DNA of 64,000 nucleotides from Selenomonadales bacterium (GTDB lineage: Bacteria; Bacillota; Negativicutes; Sporomusales; UBA7701), in the NCBI GenBank assembly GCA_018434945.1, contig JAHDOI010000023.1, positions 36,436 through 100,435 of the forward strand, given 5' to 3'. Both the position numbers and the translations under genes were made by a program. Below are positions 15,839-25,007 of the stretch, one piece after another (within the stretch, counting starts at the first letter, position 1; every line of letters begins with the position of its first letter). A model generated the notes under the pieces. It searched no databases. It was not told where the DNA came from and saw only the letters and a program-made list of their open reading frames with translations.

Positions 15839-17524
15839 GTGGACTACGCCGTCAATATCATCACCGTGATCCAGTTTTTCTTCGCCGTCGTGATCGGCAT
15901 GTACTTCTGGAATCTCCTCCGCTCCCAGCAGGGCAACAGGGTGGCCGTGGAGCGGGAATCCAAGAAGGAGATGGAGAAATTGCAGCGGCTGCGGGAGATT
16001 TCCCTGACCGAGCCGCTGGCGGAGAAAACCCGCCCGGCCAGCTTCGGGGAGATCGTCGGCCAGGCCGAAGGTCTCAAGGCGCTCCGTGCGGCGCTGTGCG
16101 GGCCGAATCCCCAGCACGTGATCATGTACGGGCCGCCCGGCGTTGGCAAGACGGCGGCCGCCAGGCTGGTGCTTGAAGAGGCCAAACGCAATTCGCTGTC
16201 GCCTTTCGGCGCGACCGCCAAGTTCATCGAGATGGACGCGACGACGGCCCGCTTCGACGAACGCGGTATCGCCGACCCGCTGATCGGTACGGTGCACGAC
16301 CCCATCTACCAGGGGGCGGGGCCGCTCGGCATCGCCGGCATCCCCCAGCCCAAACCCGGCGCGGTGACCAAGGCTCACGGCGGCCTGCTGTTCATCGACG
16401 AGATCGGCGAACTGCACCATATCCAGATGAACAAGCTGCTGAAGGTGCTGGAAGACCGCAAGGTATTTCTGGAGAGTTCGTATTACAGCACCGAGGATAC
16501 CAACATACCGTCCCATATCCACGATATCTTCCAGAACGGCCTGCCGGCCGACTTCCGCCTCATCGGCGCTACCACCCGCATGCCCCAGGATATTCCGCCC
16601 GCGATAAGGTCGCGGTGTGTGGAGATTTTTTTCCGGCCGCTGCTGGCCGACGAGGTCGCCCTGATTGTCCGCAACGCCGTCCGCAAGGTCGAACTCAGCA
16701 TCGATGACGCGGCGGTGGAGGTTATCAAGCGCTACGCGAACAACGGCCGCGAGGCGGTCAACATCGTGCAGATCGTGGCCGGGGTGGCCCTCAATGACGG
16801 CAAGAAGAATATCACCGCCGCCGACGTGGAGTGGGTGGTGAATTTCGGCCAGTACAGCCCGCAGCCGGAGCGGAAGATCGGCGCCAAGCCCCAGGTGGGG
16901 TTCGCGAACGGCCTGGCTGTATATGGCGCGAATGTCGGCACGCTGATGGAAATCGAGGTGTCGGTGGTGCCCAACCCGCAGGGCGGCGGCAAGCTGACGG
17001 TGACCGGGGTGGTGGACGAAGAGGAGATCGGTGTGCCCGGACGGACGATGCGCCGCAAGAGCATGGCCAAAGGGTCGCTGGATAATGTACTTACCGTGCT
17101 GTGGAGCAGGTTCGGCATCGATTACCACAATTACGACATCCACGTCAATTTCCCCGGCGGCGGGCCGGTGGACGGTCCTTCGGCCGGGGTGACCGCGGCC
17201 ACGGCCATCTATTCGGCGGTTAACAACATCCCCATCGATAACACGGTGGCGATGACGGGCGAGATTTCCATCCGCGGCCTGGTCAAGCCTGTCGGTGGGG
17301 TGAGCGCCAAGATCGCGGCCGCCAAGCAGGCGGGGGCGCGGCGGGTCATCATCCCGAAGGAAAACTGGCAGGAGCTTTATAAGACGATGGGGGTAGAGGT
17401 GGTGGCGGCGGAAACGATCGACGAGGTGTTCAAAAGCGCGCTTGTGAAGGTCGGCGACCTCTGCCGCCTGGAGGTGCTGACGCCGAAACACGATTACCTG
17501 ACCGCCGCGGGGATGAAGATGTAG
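15839..17524 (+). CDS. lonB: ATP-dependent protease LonB
   Basis: A protein of 561 residues. An N-terminal membrane-anchor segment (IITVIQFFFAVVIGMYFW, about 6-23) is followed by an AAA+ domain with Walker [12 protein letters not shown] (about 97-107) and Walker B LLFIDEIGEL. The C-terminal Lon protease domain has catalytic Ser in DGPSAGV and catalytic Lys in VGGVSAKIAAAKQAG. It is the Bacillus LonB type, known there in forespore proteolysis. The GTG at 15839 is chosen from AAGGAGG 8 bases upstream; the open frame extends further but only through the repeat. Confidence 0.93.
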   Translation: MDYAVNIITVIQFFFAVVIGMYFWNLLRSQQGNRVAVERESKKEMEKLQRLREISLTEPLAEKTRPASFGEIVGQAEGLKALRAALCGPNPQHVIMYGPPGVGKTAAARLVLEEAKRNSLSPFGATAKFIEMDATTARFDERGIADPLIGTVHDPIYQGAGPLGIAGIPQPKPGAVTKAHGGLLFIDEIGELHHIQMNKLLKVLEDRKVFLESSYYSTEDTNIPSHIHDIFQNGLPADFRLIGATTRMPQDIPPAIRSRCVEIFFRPLLADEVALIVRNAVRKVELSIDDAAVEVIKRYANNGREAVNIVQIVAGVALNDGKKNITAADVEWVVNFGQYSPQPERKIGAKPQVGFANGLAVYGANVGTLMEIEVSVVPNPQGGGKLTVTGVVDEEEIGVPGRTMRRKSMAKGSLDNVLTVLWSRFGIDYHNYDIHVNFPGGGPVDGPSAGVTAATAIYSAVNNIPIDNTVAMTGEISIRGLVKPVGGVSAKIAAAKQAGARRVIIPKENWQELYKTMGVEVVAAETIDEVFKSALVKVGDLCRLEVLTPKHDYLTAAGMKM

Positions 17525-17530
17525 GACTGC

Positions 17531-17554
17531 GGAGCCGATGGCAACATCGGCTCC
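17531..17554. terminator. lonB terminator hairpin, proximal duplicate (no T-run)
   Basis: GGAGCCGA…TCGGCTCC hairpin that directly abuts repeat copy 4. It lacks a T-run. An almost identical hairpin with a T-run lies on the far side of the repeat (17698). Confidence 0.75.
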
Positions 17555-17680
17555 CAGACTGCCGATAAAGGCCCATCTGCGGTGTTGCTCCTCAGAGCGC
17601 TTGCTTGCGTACGTCCCACAGTACGCGGCGCGGCGCGCTCTTCCGGTGCGCCTTGCATCTGGACCTTTCTCACCAGTCTG
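17555..17680 (-). repeat. Palindromic intergenic repeat, copy 4 (reverse)
   Basis: 126 bp with outer arms CAGACTG/CAGTCTG. It is nearly identical, in reverse complement, to copy 7 (36941-37066), including the extra tail ACTTTGTCT…AAGC on one side. It sits between two near-duplicates of the lonB terminator hairpin. Together with the hairpins it accounts for most of the 369-bp lonB-lonA gap. Confidence 0.92.
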
Positions 17681-17697
17681 ACTTTGTCTTAAAGCGG

Positions 17698-17723
17698 GGA
17701 GCCGACAACATCGGCTCCTTTTT
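17698..17723 (+). terminator. lonB terminator, distal duplicate with T-run
   Basis: GGAGCCGA…TCGGCTCC is followed by TTTTT, the functional form of the hairpin duplicated at 17531. Confidence 0.85.
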
Positions 17724-17893
17724 GATATGGAACGGCACCTGCGGCGCGTCAGTCACGGCGAGCTGGAAAAATCTCCACCGCTCCCTCGCGGCGGAGATTT
17801 TATGTGGAGGATTTTTCCCTGCGTCCTGAGAATATTTATAAATAGTGACGTTGAAACTAACACTGCCATGCGAATCGGAAGGAGGCGAAACAA

Positions 17894-20209
17894 TTGTCCA
17901 AACAGCTGAGAAAGATGCCGCTACTGCCGCTCCGGGGCATTCTCGTTTTTCCATATATGATTATCCATCTCGACGTAGGCCGCGAGAAGTCGATCGGCGC
18001 ACTGGAAGAGGCGATGGTCCACGACCGGCAGATAATGCTGGCCAGTCAACGCGACGCCCAGAACGACAAGCCGCTGCCGGAGGACATCTTCAGCGTCGGC
18101 ACTGTCGCCGAGATCAAGCAGCTCCTGAAGCTGCCGGGCGGCACCATCCGCGTGCTGGTGGAGGGGCTCCACCGGGCGGAGATCGTCCGTTATGTCGAGC
18201 TTGAGCCGTTTTACATGGCGGAGATCCGTGAGTACGACGAGGCCGAGCCCAAGACGCCCGAGGTGGAGGCTCTTACCCGCACCGCGATCAGCCAGTTCGA
18301 GCAGTGGGTGAAGCTGAGCAAGAAAATCCCGCCGGAGACGCTGGTGTCGGTGGTGATGGTCGAGGAGCCGGGACGGCTGACCGACCTTATCGCCAGCCAC
18401 CTCGCGCTTAAAATCGAGGATAAGCAGGTGCTGCTGGACGCCGTCGACGTGAAGACGCGGCTGGAGAGGCTGTGCGATATCCTCGGCCGCGAGATGGAGA
18501 TCCTCGAACTGGAGAAGAAGATCAATGTCCGCGTCCGCAAGCAGATGGAGAAGACCCAGAAGGAGTACTATCTGCGCGAGCAGCTCAAGGCTATCCAGAA
18601 GGAGCTGGGCGACAAGGACGACCGGATGGCCGAGGCGGACGAGTACCGCCAGCGGATGAAGGAGCAGGAGCTGCCCAAAGAGGTGGCCGAGAAGATAACC
18701 AAGGAGATCGAGCGGCTGGAGAAGATGCCGCCGATGGTGGCCGAGAGCGCCGTCATCCGCACGTATCTCGACTGGCTGCTGGCCCTGCCGTGGTCGAAGG
18801 AGACCACCGACCGTCTCGATATCGCTATTGCCGAGAAGATCCTCGACGAGGACCACTACGGCCTTGAGAAGGTTAAGGAGCGTATCCTCGAATATCTGTC
18901 GATCCGCAAGCTGACCGAGAAGATGAAGGGTCCCATCCTCTGCCTTGTGGGGCCGCCCGGCGTCGGCAAGACGTCGTTGGCCCGCTCGATCGCCCGCGCG
19001 ATGGAGCGCAAATTCGTGCGCGTGTCGCTGGGCGGCGTGCGCGACGAGGCCGAAGTCCGCGGCCACCGGCGCACGTATGTGGGGGCGCTGCCGGGCCGGG
19101 TCATCCAGGGGATGCGCACCGCCGGCTCGAAGAACCCCGTTTTCCTGCTCGACGAGATCGACAAGATGAGCTCGGATTTCCGCGGCGACCCGTCGGCCGC
19201 CCTGCTGGAGGTCCTCGACCCCGAACAGAACAACACGTTCAGCGACCATTATGTCGAGGTGCCGTTCGATCTGTCGCGGGTGCTGTGGGTGGTGACGGCC
19301 AATGTCATGCATAATATCCCCCGGCCGCTTTTGGACCGCATGGAGACGATCACCATCGCCGGCTATACCGAGGAGGAGAAGGTCCAGATCGCCGTCCGCT
19401 ACCTCATCCCCAAGCAGGTTCGCGACCACGGCCTGACCGACAAGCAGATCATCTTTTCCGAGGGCACCATCCAGAAGGTCATCCGCGATTATACCCGCGA
19501 GGCCGGGGTGCGCAACCTCGAACGCAACGTCGCCAACCTGTGCCGCAAGGCGGCCCGTCAGATAGTGCAGGAGAAGCGGACGGTGGTGAAGATCACCGCC
19601 CAGAACCTCCACACATTCCTGGGGGCGCCCAAGTACCGCCACAACAAGACGGAGCGCAACCTCCAGGTGGGGGTGGCCACCGGTCTGGCCTGGACCGAGG
19701 TGGGCGGCGACGTGCTGGCGGTCGAGGTTTCGACGATGAAGGGCAAGGGCAAGCTGACCCTTACCGGCCAGCTCGGCGGCGTGATGCAGGAGTCTGCCCA
19801 GGCGGGCTTCAGCTATGTCCGCAGCCGTGCCGAGGAACTCGGTATCGAACCGGGTTTTTACGAGAAGACGGATATCCATATCCACCTGCCTGAGGGGGCC
19901 ATCCCCAAGGACGGCCCGTCGGCCGGCATCACGATGGCGACGGCGATCGCCTCCGCCCTGACCGGCCGGCCGGTGAAGAACGATATCGCCATGACGGGCG
20001 AGATCACGCTGCGCGGCCGCGTCCTGCCGGTAGGCGGCATCAAGGAGAAGGTGCTGGCCGCCCACCGGATCGGCATCAGGAAGATAATCCTCCCCAAGGA
20101 GAACAAGCGCGATATGGATGATATACCGGTGAATGTGAAACGCAGTCTGGAGTTCGTCCTGGTGGAGCATATGGACGAGGTGCTCCAGGCCGCGCTGGCG
20201 GACCAATGA
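17894..20209 (+). CDS. lon: ATP-dependent protease La (Lon)
   Basis: A protein of about 771 residues, the normal length for bacterial LonA. An N-terminal substrate domain ([16 protein letters not shown]…) and coiled-coil region (about 190-260) precede the AAA+ domain with Walker [16 protein letters not shown] (about 356-370) and FLLDEIDKM. The protease domain has catalytic Ser in DGPSAGI and Lys in [13 protein letters not shown]. It degrades misfolded and regulatory proteins in the cytoplasm. The start (TTG) has GGAGGCG upstream. Its stop overlaps the ysxC start by 4 bases. No CIRCE or CtsR box is obvious to me in the upstream 170 bp. Confidence 0.96.
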   Translation: MSKQLRKMPLLPLRGILVFPYMIIHLDVGREKSIGALEEAMVHDRQIMLASQRDAQNDKPLPEDIFSVGTVAEIKQLLKLPGGTIRVLVEGLHRAEIVRYVELEPFYMAEIREYDEAEPKTPEVEALTRTAISQFEQWVKLSKKIPPETLVSVVMVEEPGRLTDLIASHLALKIEDKQVLLDAVDVKTRLERLCDILGREMEILELEKKINVRVRKQMEKTQKEYYLREQLKAIQKELGDKDDRMAEADEYRQRMKEQELPKEVAEKITKEIERLEKMPPMVAESAVIRTYLDWLLALPWSKETTDRLDIAIAEKILDEDHYGLEKVKERILEYLSIRKLTEKMKGPILCLVGPPGVGKTSLARSIARAMERKFVRVSLGGVRDEAEVRGHRRTYVGALPGRVIQGMRTAGSKNPVFLLDEIDKMSSDFRGDPSAALLEVLDPEQNNTFSDHYVEVPFDLSRVLWVVTANVMHNIPRPLLDRMETITIAGYTEEEKVQIAVRYLIPKQVRDHGLTDKQIIFSEGTIQKVIRDYTREAGVRNLERNVANLCRKAARQIVQEKRTVVKITAQNLHTFLGAPKYRHNKTERNLQVGVATGLAWTEVGGDVLAVEVSTMKGKGKLTLTGQLGGVMQESAQAGFSYVRSRAEELGIEPGFYEKTDIHIHLPEGAIPKDGPSAGITMATAIASALTGRPVKNDIAMTGEITLRGRVLPVGGIKEKVLAAHRIGIRKIILPKENKRDMDDIPVNVKRSLEFVLVEHMDEVLQAALADQ

Positions 20210-20835
20210 ACACGACGGCGACGCCGAACGTGGTGGGTGCCCGCTACCTGGCGTCCGCCGTCCGGGCCGACCAGTACCCGGAGGGGGACTTTGCCGAGGT
20301 GGCTTTCATCGGCCGCTCAAATGTGGGCAAGTCGTCGCTGATAAATTCCCTCTGCCGCCACGGCGGTCTGGCCCGCACGAGCGCCACCCCCGGCAAGACG
20401 CAGACGATCAATTTCTATTCCGTGGCCCTCAAGTACAGCGAGGAGGAGCGGCGCCAGTTCCTGCTGGTCGACCTGCCGGGCTACGGTTATGCCCGCACCG
20501 GCCGGGCGACTCGCCGCCAGTGGACGAAGTTCATCGACGAGTTTCTGGCGTCTTCGCCGCGGCTGAGGCTCGTCTGCCAGCTTATCGACAGCCGCCACCC
20601 GCCGATGGACAGCGACAAGGACGCTTACCGGCGGCTGGCCGAGCTCGGCCTGACAGTGCAGGTGGTGGCCACCAAGACGGACAAGCTTTCCCGCCAGGCG
20701 GCGAAGAAGAACGTGGCGGTCATCCGCGCCGGCCTGGCGCTGCCGGAAGGCTCGAACGTCATCGCCTACTCGGCGACGGACGGAACGGGGCGGAGCGAGC
20801 TCCTTGACGTGATCAGCCATATTTTGCTAGAATGA
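20206..20835 (+). CDS. engB: Ribosome biogenesis GTP-binding protein YihA/YsxC (EngB)
   Basis: A 209-residue TrmE-Era-type small GTPase needed for late 50S assembly. G1 is GRSNVGKSS (about 36-44), G2/switch [17 protein letters not shown]3 DLPGYGYA and G4 TKTDKL. It is translationally coupled to lon (ATGA overlap), the classic Firmicute lon-ysxC order. Confidence 0.96.
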   Translation: MNTTATPNVVGARYLASAVRADQYPEGDFAEVAFIGRSNVGKSSLINSLCRHGGLARTSATPGKTQTINFYSVALKYSEEERRQFLLVDLPGYGYARTGRATRRQWTKFIDEFLASSPRLRLVCQLIDSRHPPMDSDKDAYRRLAELGLTVQVVATKTDKLSRQAAKKNVAVIRAGLALPEGSNVIAYSATDGTGRSELLDVISHILLE

Positions 20836-20893
20836 AATGAGTGCATACGGGGCAGTCTGACCAGTCTGCCCCTTGTTAATTTCGGGAGGCGCC

Positions 20894-21346
20894 ATGCTCA
20901 ACGACTTCGACAAGCAGCTGCTGAACATCATCCAGAGCGATATCCCGCTTGTTTCCCGGCCGTTCGCGGCTCTGGCCGAACGCCTGGGGACCGACGAGGC
21001 GACGGTTATCGAACGTCTGCGGTTCCTGCGGGAGAACGGCTTCATCCGCCGCATCGGTCCGTTCTTCGACTCGGCCAGGCTGGGCTACGTGAGCACGCTG
21101 GTGGCGCTGGCGGTCGAGCCGGACGCGTTGCCGGCGGTGGCCGCGGCGGTGAACGCCTATCCCGGCGTGACCCATAATTACGAGCGCGAGGGTGCGTACA
21201 ACCTGTGGTTCGCGCTGCTCAGCCCGAATATGGCGGCCCAGGAACGGGTGCTGACCGCCGTGGCGGGACTGCCGGGCATAAAGGAGCTGCTTAATTTGCC
21301 GGCGACGAAAAAATTCAAGGTTAATGTGCGTTTTACGCTGGAGTAG
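20894..21346 (+). CDS. ahbA: Siroheme decarboxylase alpha subunit (AhbA-like, Lrp/AsnC fold)
   Basis: About 150 residues. An N-terminal winged-helix-like half (DFDKQLLNIIQSDIPLVSRPF…LGTDEATVIERLRFLRENG) precedes an AsnC-type ligand domain. The immediately following gene is the paired subunit, the hallmark of AhbA/AhbB, which decarboxylate siroheme to didecarboxysiroheme in the alternative haem pathway of anaerobes. The ATG at 20894 has GGGAGG 5 bases upstream; an earlier in-frame start lacks one. An Lrp-like regulator is the alternative, but the tandem pairing argues for AhbA. Confidence 0.82.
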   Translation: MLNDFDKQLLNIIQSDIPLVSRPFAALAERLGTDEATVIERLRFLRENGFIRRIGPFFDSARLGYVSTLVALAVEPDALPAVAAAVNAYPGVTHNYEREGAYNLWFALLSPNMAAQERVLTAVAGLPGIKELLNLPATKKFKVNVRFTLE

Positions 21347-21352
21347 GTGAAG

Positions 21353-21832
21353 ATGCTGGACGAACTTGACAGGAAGATTATCGCCGCGATGCAGGACGAC
21401 CTGCCGCTGGTGCCCGAACCTTACAAGGCGGTGGCCGCGAAGCTGGGCATCGGCGAGGAGGAGCTGCTGGCGAGGCTCGCCGGCTACCGGGCGAGGGGCG
21501 AGATGCGGCGGATGGGGGCGGTGCTGAGGCACCGCGAGATCGGCTACGCCGCCAACGCGCTGTGCGCCTGGCAGGTGCCCGCGGACAGGCTTGAGGAGGT
21601 GGCGGCGGCGATGACCGCCAGCGCGGCGGTGACGCACTGCTACGCCCGCGTGCCGCGTGCCGGCTGGCCTTATAACTTCTATATCATGCTTCACGGGCAT
21701 ACCCGTGAGGAATGCTCCCGGATGGCGGCCGCCCTGGCGGCCGAACTCGGCCTGGGCGAATTTGTCATGCTCTTTTCCACCAGGGAGTGGAAGAAAACGA
21801 GTATGCGTTATTTCGGGGAGGGAGATACGTGA
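21353..21832 (+). CDS. ahbB: Siroheme decarboxylase beta subunit (AhbB-like)
   Basis: About 159 residues, paralogous to the gene before it. The block RGEMRRMGAVLRHREIGYAAN at about 51-71 and MRYF near the C-terminus are typical of AhbB, where basic and His residues contact the siroheme carboxylates. The start at ATG 21353 follows GGAG…GGTG; a GTG 6 bases earlier is possible. Its stop overlaps the GTG of the next gene (GTGA). No other haem-pathway gene is visible, so the pathway is inferred from this pair alone. Confidence 0.85.
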   Translation: MLDELDRKIIAAMQDDLPLVPEPYKAVAAKLGIGEEELLARLAGYRARGEMRRMGAVLRHREIGYAANALCAWQVPADRLEEVAAAMTASAAVTHCYARVPRAGWPYNFYIMLHGHTREECSRMAAALAAELGLGEFVMLFSTREWKKTSMRYFGEGDT

Positions 21833-22728
21833 TCAGGAAGTTCGACGAACTGCTGGCGGCGGCCCGCAGCCTTCCGCCCCGCCGCGTGGCGGTGGCGGCC
21901 GCGCACGACGACGCCGTGCTGGCGGCAGTGCGCGACGCGCGTGAGCGGGGCATCGCCGAATTCGTGCTGATCGGCGACCAGGCCAGGCTGAAAGCCCTGG
22001 CAGGTCCCACAGGCGTCGATCTCGCCGGCGTGGAGGTCATCCACGAGCCCGACGTCCGCCAGGCGGCGCGGCGGGCGGCGGCGATGGTGGGCAGCGGCCA
22101 GGCCGATATGCTGATGAAGGGGCTGATCGGCACGGGAGATTTTCTGCGCGCCCTGCTCGACAAGGATCTGGGCCTCCGCACCGGTTTGCTGCTCAGCCAC
22201 GTGTTCGTCATCGAGCTGGCCGGCTGGGACAGGCTGCTGTTCGTGACCGACGCGGCGATGAACGTCAGCCCGACGCTGGCCGACAAGGCGGCCATCATCG
22301 GCAACGCCGTGACTTTGGCCGGCGCCCTGGGGGTCGACCCGGTGAGGGTGGCTGTGCTGGCGGCGGTGGAGACGGTGGATGCCGGCATGCCGGCTACGCT
22401 GGAGGCGGCCGCACTGGCGAAGATGGCCGAACGGGGCCAGATAAAAGGGGCGATCGTCGACGGCCCGCTGGCGCTCGACAACGCGATCAGCGAGGAGGCG
22501 GCCCGCCACAAGGGGATCGTCAGTCCGGTGGCCGGCAGGGCCGATATCCTGATGGTGCCCGACATCGAGGCCGGCAATATGCTCGGCAAGTCGATGGTCT
22601 ATTTCGCCCGCGCCCGCATCGCCGGGCTGGTGATGGGCGCCGCCAAGCCGGTTATCGTGACTTCGCGGGCCGACAGCGCCGAGTCGAAGATGTTGTCGAT
22701 CGCTCTGGGGGCCGTCACGGCGAAGTGA
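21829..22728 (+). CDS. Second phosphate butyryl/acetyltransferase-family protein
   Basis: About 299 residues and clearly homologous to the Ptb at 4314. Shared blocks include LMKGLIGTGDFLRALLDKDLGLRTG, DAAMNVSPTLADK and PDIEAGNMLGKSMVYFARARIAG. The GTG start at 21829 overlaps the ahbB stop, with GGGGAGGGAG upstream, so it is translationally coupled to the siroheme decarboxylase genes. No acyl kinase accompanies it; a ferredoxin-linked oxidoreductase operon follows after 412 bp. The substrate acyl-CoA is unknown. Confidence 0.85.
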   Translation: MIRKFDELLAAARSLPPRRVAVAAAHDDAVLAAVRDARERGIAEFVLIGDQARLKALAGPTGVDLAGVEVIHEPDVRQAARRAAAMVGSGQADMLMKGLIGTGDFLRALLDKDLGLRTGLLLSHVFVIELAGWDRLLFVTDAAMNVSPTLADKAAIIGNAVTLAGALGVDPVRVAVLAAVETVDAGMPATLEAAALAKMAERGQIKGAIVDGPLALDNAISEEAARHKGIVSPVAGRADILMVPDIEAGNMLGKSMVYFARARIAGLVMGAAKPVIVTSRADSAESKMLSIALGAVTAK

Positions 22729-23140
22729 AATAATGAACTTAGCATTTTCATCCAGCGGCAGGAGGAATTTGTCCGCGTCGATAGAATACGTGTATATAAA
22801 AATACCGGTCAGACCACCTGTCCGCGTGAAAAATCGGCATCAGCGGCGGTGGCGCTGATGAGGGCGTATTTAAGGCCCGGTATTGGTAAAAACTAACGAA
22901 TGGTTATGAAGGTAAGGGATTCCCGCCTTTGTATGCGGAGCGGCCGGTTTAACCGAGCCTGCTTCCCCGGGACAGGTCGCAGTTCTGAGCGCACCCGCGT
23001 GACGGACTGCGCCCTTGCGCCTATGGTACCGCGGCACCGGCCCGAGAGAGGGCGCACGGCAGGGTTCGGCGTGACGCGGCTGGACAGGCAGGTTATTTCG
23101 GCGTCCGGAGGTCATATTATTTTCAGGAGGTGGCTGTTTT
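22729..23140 (+). other. 412-bp gene-free leader upstream of korA
   Basis: No convincing gene. It holds an AGGAGGAATTTG…GATAGAATA string (22757-22787), an 8-bp hairpin CATCAGCG/CGCTGATG (22838-22860), a GC-rich stretch with several short inverted repeats (22920-23090), a TGGTACCGCGG string near 23025, and the korA ribosome site CAGGAGGTGG. It looks like a structured 5' leader, but no terminator T-run is present. Confidence 0.4.
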
Positions 23141-24214
23141 ATGGCCGAAGTTTCACTGCAAGGTGAACAGAGAGTATTCATGACAGGCAACGAGGTTGTT
23201 GCCTGGGCTGCCGTGGCAGCGAAGGTCGATATCATGTACGGGTACCCGATCACCCCCCAGAACGAGATTATGCATTACTGGACGAGGCTGGCGCCCAAAT
23301 ACGGCAAACGCTTCCTCCAGACCGAGGACGAGATTTCCGCCGGCTTCACGATGCTCGGCGGCGTAATGACCGGCCGCAAAGCGTTCACCGCGACCGCCGG
23401 GCCGGGCAACGTGCTTATGCAGGAATCCTGCGTGATGGCCGAGATGATGCGGCTGCCCGCGGTGTACGTTATCCAGCAGCGGGGCGGCCCGTCGACGGCT
23501 ACCGTTATCTACGCCCAGCAGGAGACGACGCTCACCTGTTTCGGCGGCAACGGCGAAGGCCACCGTATCGTTTATTCGACCGCGACCCATCAGGAGCTGT
23601 TCGATTACACGATCAAGGCATTCAACGCCGCCTGGACTTACCGTTTCCCCAGCTTTGTGCTCGGCGACGGCTACCAGGCCAAAATGCGCGAGCCGCTGAC
23701 CATTTACGACGCCGAGTCGAAAGGCGTCAAGCTTGTCCCGACCGAGCCGATGGTCGGCGAATTCAAACCCGGCAAACAGTTCAAACACCTCCGCAACACA
23801 TATAACACCGAGGAGGAGCTCTACGAGGTCGTTATGGCCAACCAGCGCGACTGGGACGCCATGGCCCCCAAGGTCGTCGAATGGTATGAGAAAGACTGCC
23901 AGGACGCCGACGTGGTGTTCGTCTGCCACGGCGTCGTTTCCCGCGCCGCCATGGGCGCCCTCGACGAGCTCAGGGCCCAGGGCAAAAAGGTCGGTCTCTT
24001 CCGCCCCATCACCGTTCGCCCCTTCCCGGAGAAACAGCTCGCCGACGCGGTCAAGAACGCCAAAAAGGTGCTTGTGGCCGAGTCCGCATACGGACAGCTT
24101 CTCAAGATGGTGCAGGTCGCGATCTGCGGCGGTAAGGCCGAAATCGTCCCGATGCTCCGTCCGGGGATCGGCATCACCACCGAAGAACTCGTGGAAGAAT
24201 ACAACAAACTGTGA
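23141..24214 (+). CDS. korA: 2-oxoacid:ferredoxin oxidoreductase alpha subunit (second set)
   Basis: A 357-residue alpha subunit: MTGNEVVAWAAVAAKVDIMYGYPITPQNEIMHYW near the N-terminus, QTEDEISAGFTMLGGVMTGRKAFTATAGPGN, and VGLFRPITVRPFPEKQL in domain II. It differs clearly from the 5464 paralogue and is probably a 2-oxoglutarate or pyruvate-type enzyme; 2-oxoglutarate synthase for biosynthesis is my best guess. It heads an alpha-beta-gamma-delta operon. CAGGAGG lies about 11 bases before the ATG. Confidence 0.85.
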   Translation: MAEVSLQGEQRVFMTGNEVVAWAAVAAKVDIMYGYPITPQNEIMHYWTRLAPKYGKRFLQTEDEISAGFTMLGGVMTGRKAFTATAGPGNVLMQESCVMAEMMRLPAVYVIQQRGGPSTATVIYAQQETTLTCFGGNGEGHRIVYSTATHQELFDYTIKAFNAAWTYRFPSFVLGDGYQAKMREPLTIYDAESKGVKLVPTEPMVGEFKPGKQFKHLRNTYNTEEELYEVVMANQRDWDAMAPKVVEWYEKDCQDADVVFVCHGVVSRAAMGALDELRAQGKKVGLFRPITVRPFPEKQLADAVKNAKKVLVAESAYGQLLKMVQVAICGGKAEIVPMLRPGIGITTEELVEEYNKL

Positions 24215-24232
24215 TGGCAGGGGGAAGATAGC

Positions 24233-25006
24233 ATGCAAGAGTTGAAAGAGAACAACGTTCTTCAGCCGGCTATGCCCAAGAGCTGGAATGAAGAGACCAA
24301 ACCGCATAAATTCTGTCCCGGCTGCGGCCACGGGATCATCCTCAAGGCGGTGGGCGAGGTCATCGACGAGCTGGGCATCCAGGACAAGATCGTCTTCGGC
24401 TGCGATATCGGCTGTTCGCTCCTGTCGTGGGATTTCTTCGCCTGCGACAGCGTGCAGACCCACCACGGCCGCACGACGCCGGTCATCACCGGCATGAAGC
24501 GCGCCAACACCGATATAATCGGCATCGCTTACATGGGCGACGGCGGCGGCTACGCCATCGGCTCCCAGCACCTTTTCAACGCCGCTGTGCGCGGTGAGAA
24601 GATCACCATCATCCTGTGCAACAACTGCAACTACGGGATGACCGGCGGCCAGATGGCGCCGACCACCCTGCCCGGCATGAAGACCGAGACTTCGCCTTAC
24701 GGCCGCGACGTAGAGCAGACTGGTTATCCGACCAAGGGTCCCGAAATGGTGGCCGCCGTCGCTCCGGAGGGCGCTTACGTCGCCCGCGGCACGATCGCCA
24801 ACGTCCGCCAGCTGAAAGGCTTCATCAAGAAGGCCCTGGAAAACCAGATGGCCGGCAACGGCATTTCGTTCGTGGAATGCCTGTCGTCCTGCCCGACGAA
24901 CTGGCGTACCAACGCCAAGCAGACCTGGGAGTTCGTGGAGAAGGATATGGCTCAGTACTTCAAGGTCGGCGAACTCAGGACCCCGCAGGCGAAGGAGGGC
25001 AAATAA
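24233..25006 (+). CDS. korB: 2-oxoacid:ferredoxin oxidoreductase beta subunit (second set)
   Basis: A 257-residue TPP-binding subunit. KFCPGCGHGIILKAVGEV gives the first cluster cysteines, CDIGCSLLSWDFFACD the next, and AYMGDGGGYAIG…ILCNNCNYGMTGGQMAPTT the TPP motif. The C-terminal SSCPTNWRTN is also typical. GGGGGAAG precedes the ATG. It pairs with the alpha subunit 18 bases upstream. Confidence 0.88.
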   Translation: MQELKENNVLQPAMPKSWNEETKPHKFCPGCGHGIILKAVGEVIDELGIQDKIVFGCDIGCSLLSWDFFACDSVQTHHGRTTPVITGMKRANTDIIGIAYMGDGGGYAIGSQHLFNAAVRGEKITIILCNNCNYGMTGGQMAPTTLPGMKTETSPYGRDVEQTGYPTKGPEMVAAVAPEGAYVARGTIANVRQLKGFIKKALENQMAGNGISFVECLSSCPTNWRTNAKQTWEFVEKDMAQYFKVGELRTPQAKEGK

Positions 25007-25007
25007 G

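Noticed and set aside
20894..21832. A pair of Lrp/AsnC transcription regulators
   Set aside because: Tandem paired subunits with an AhbB-type RREMRR…VLRHR block are better explained as siroheme decarboxylase, though regulation cannot be fully excluded.
23015..23035. A T-box controlling the korA operon, from the TGGTACCGCGG string
   Set aside because: There is no terminator with a T-run, no recognisable stem I or specifier loop, and no amino-acid-related gene. Chance similarity is more likely.
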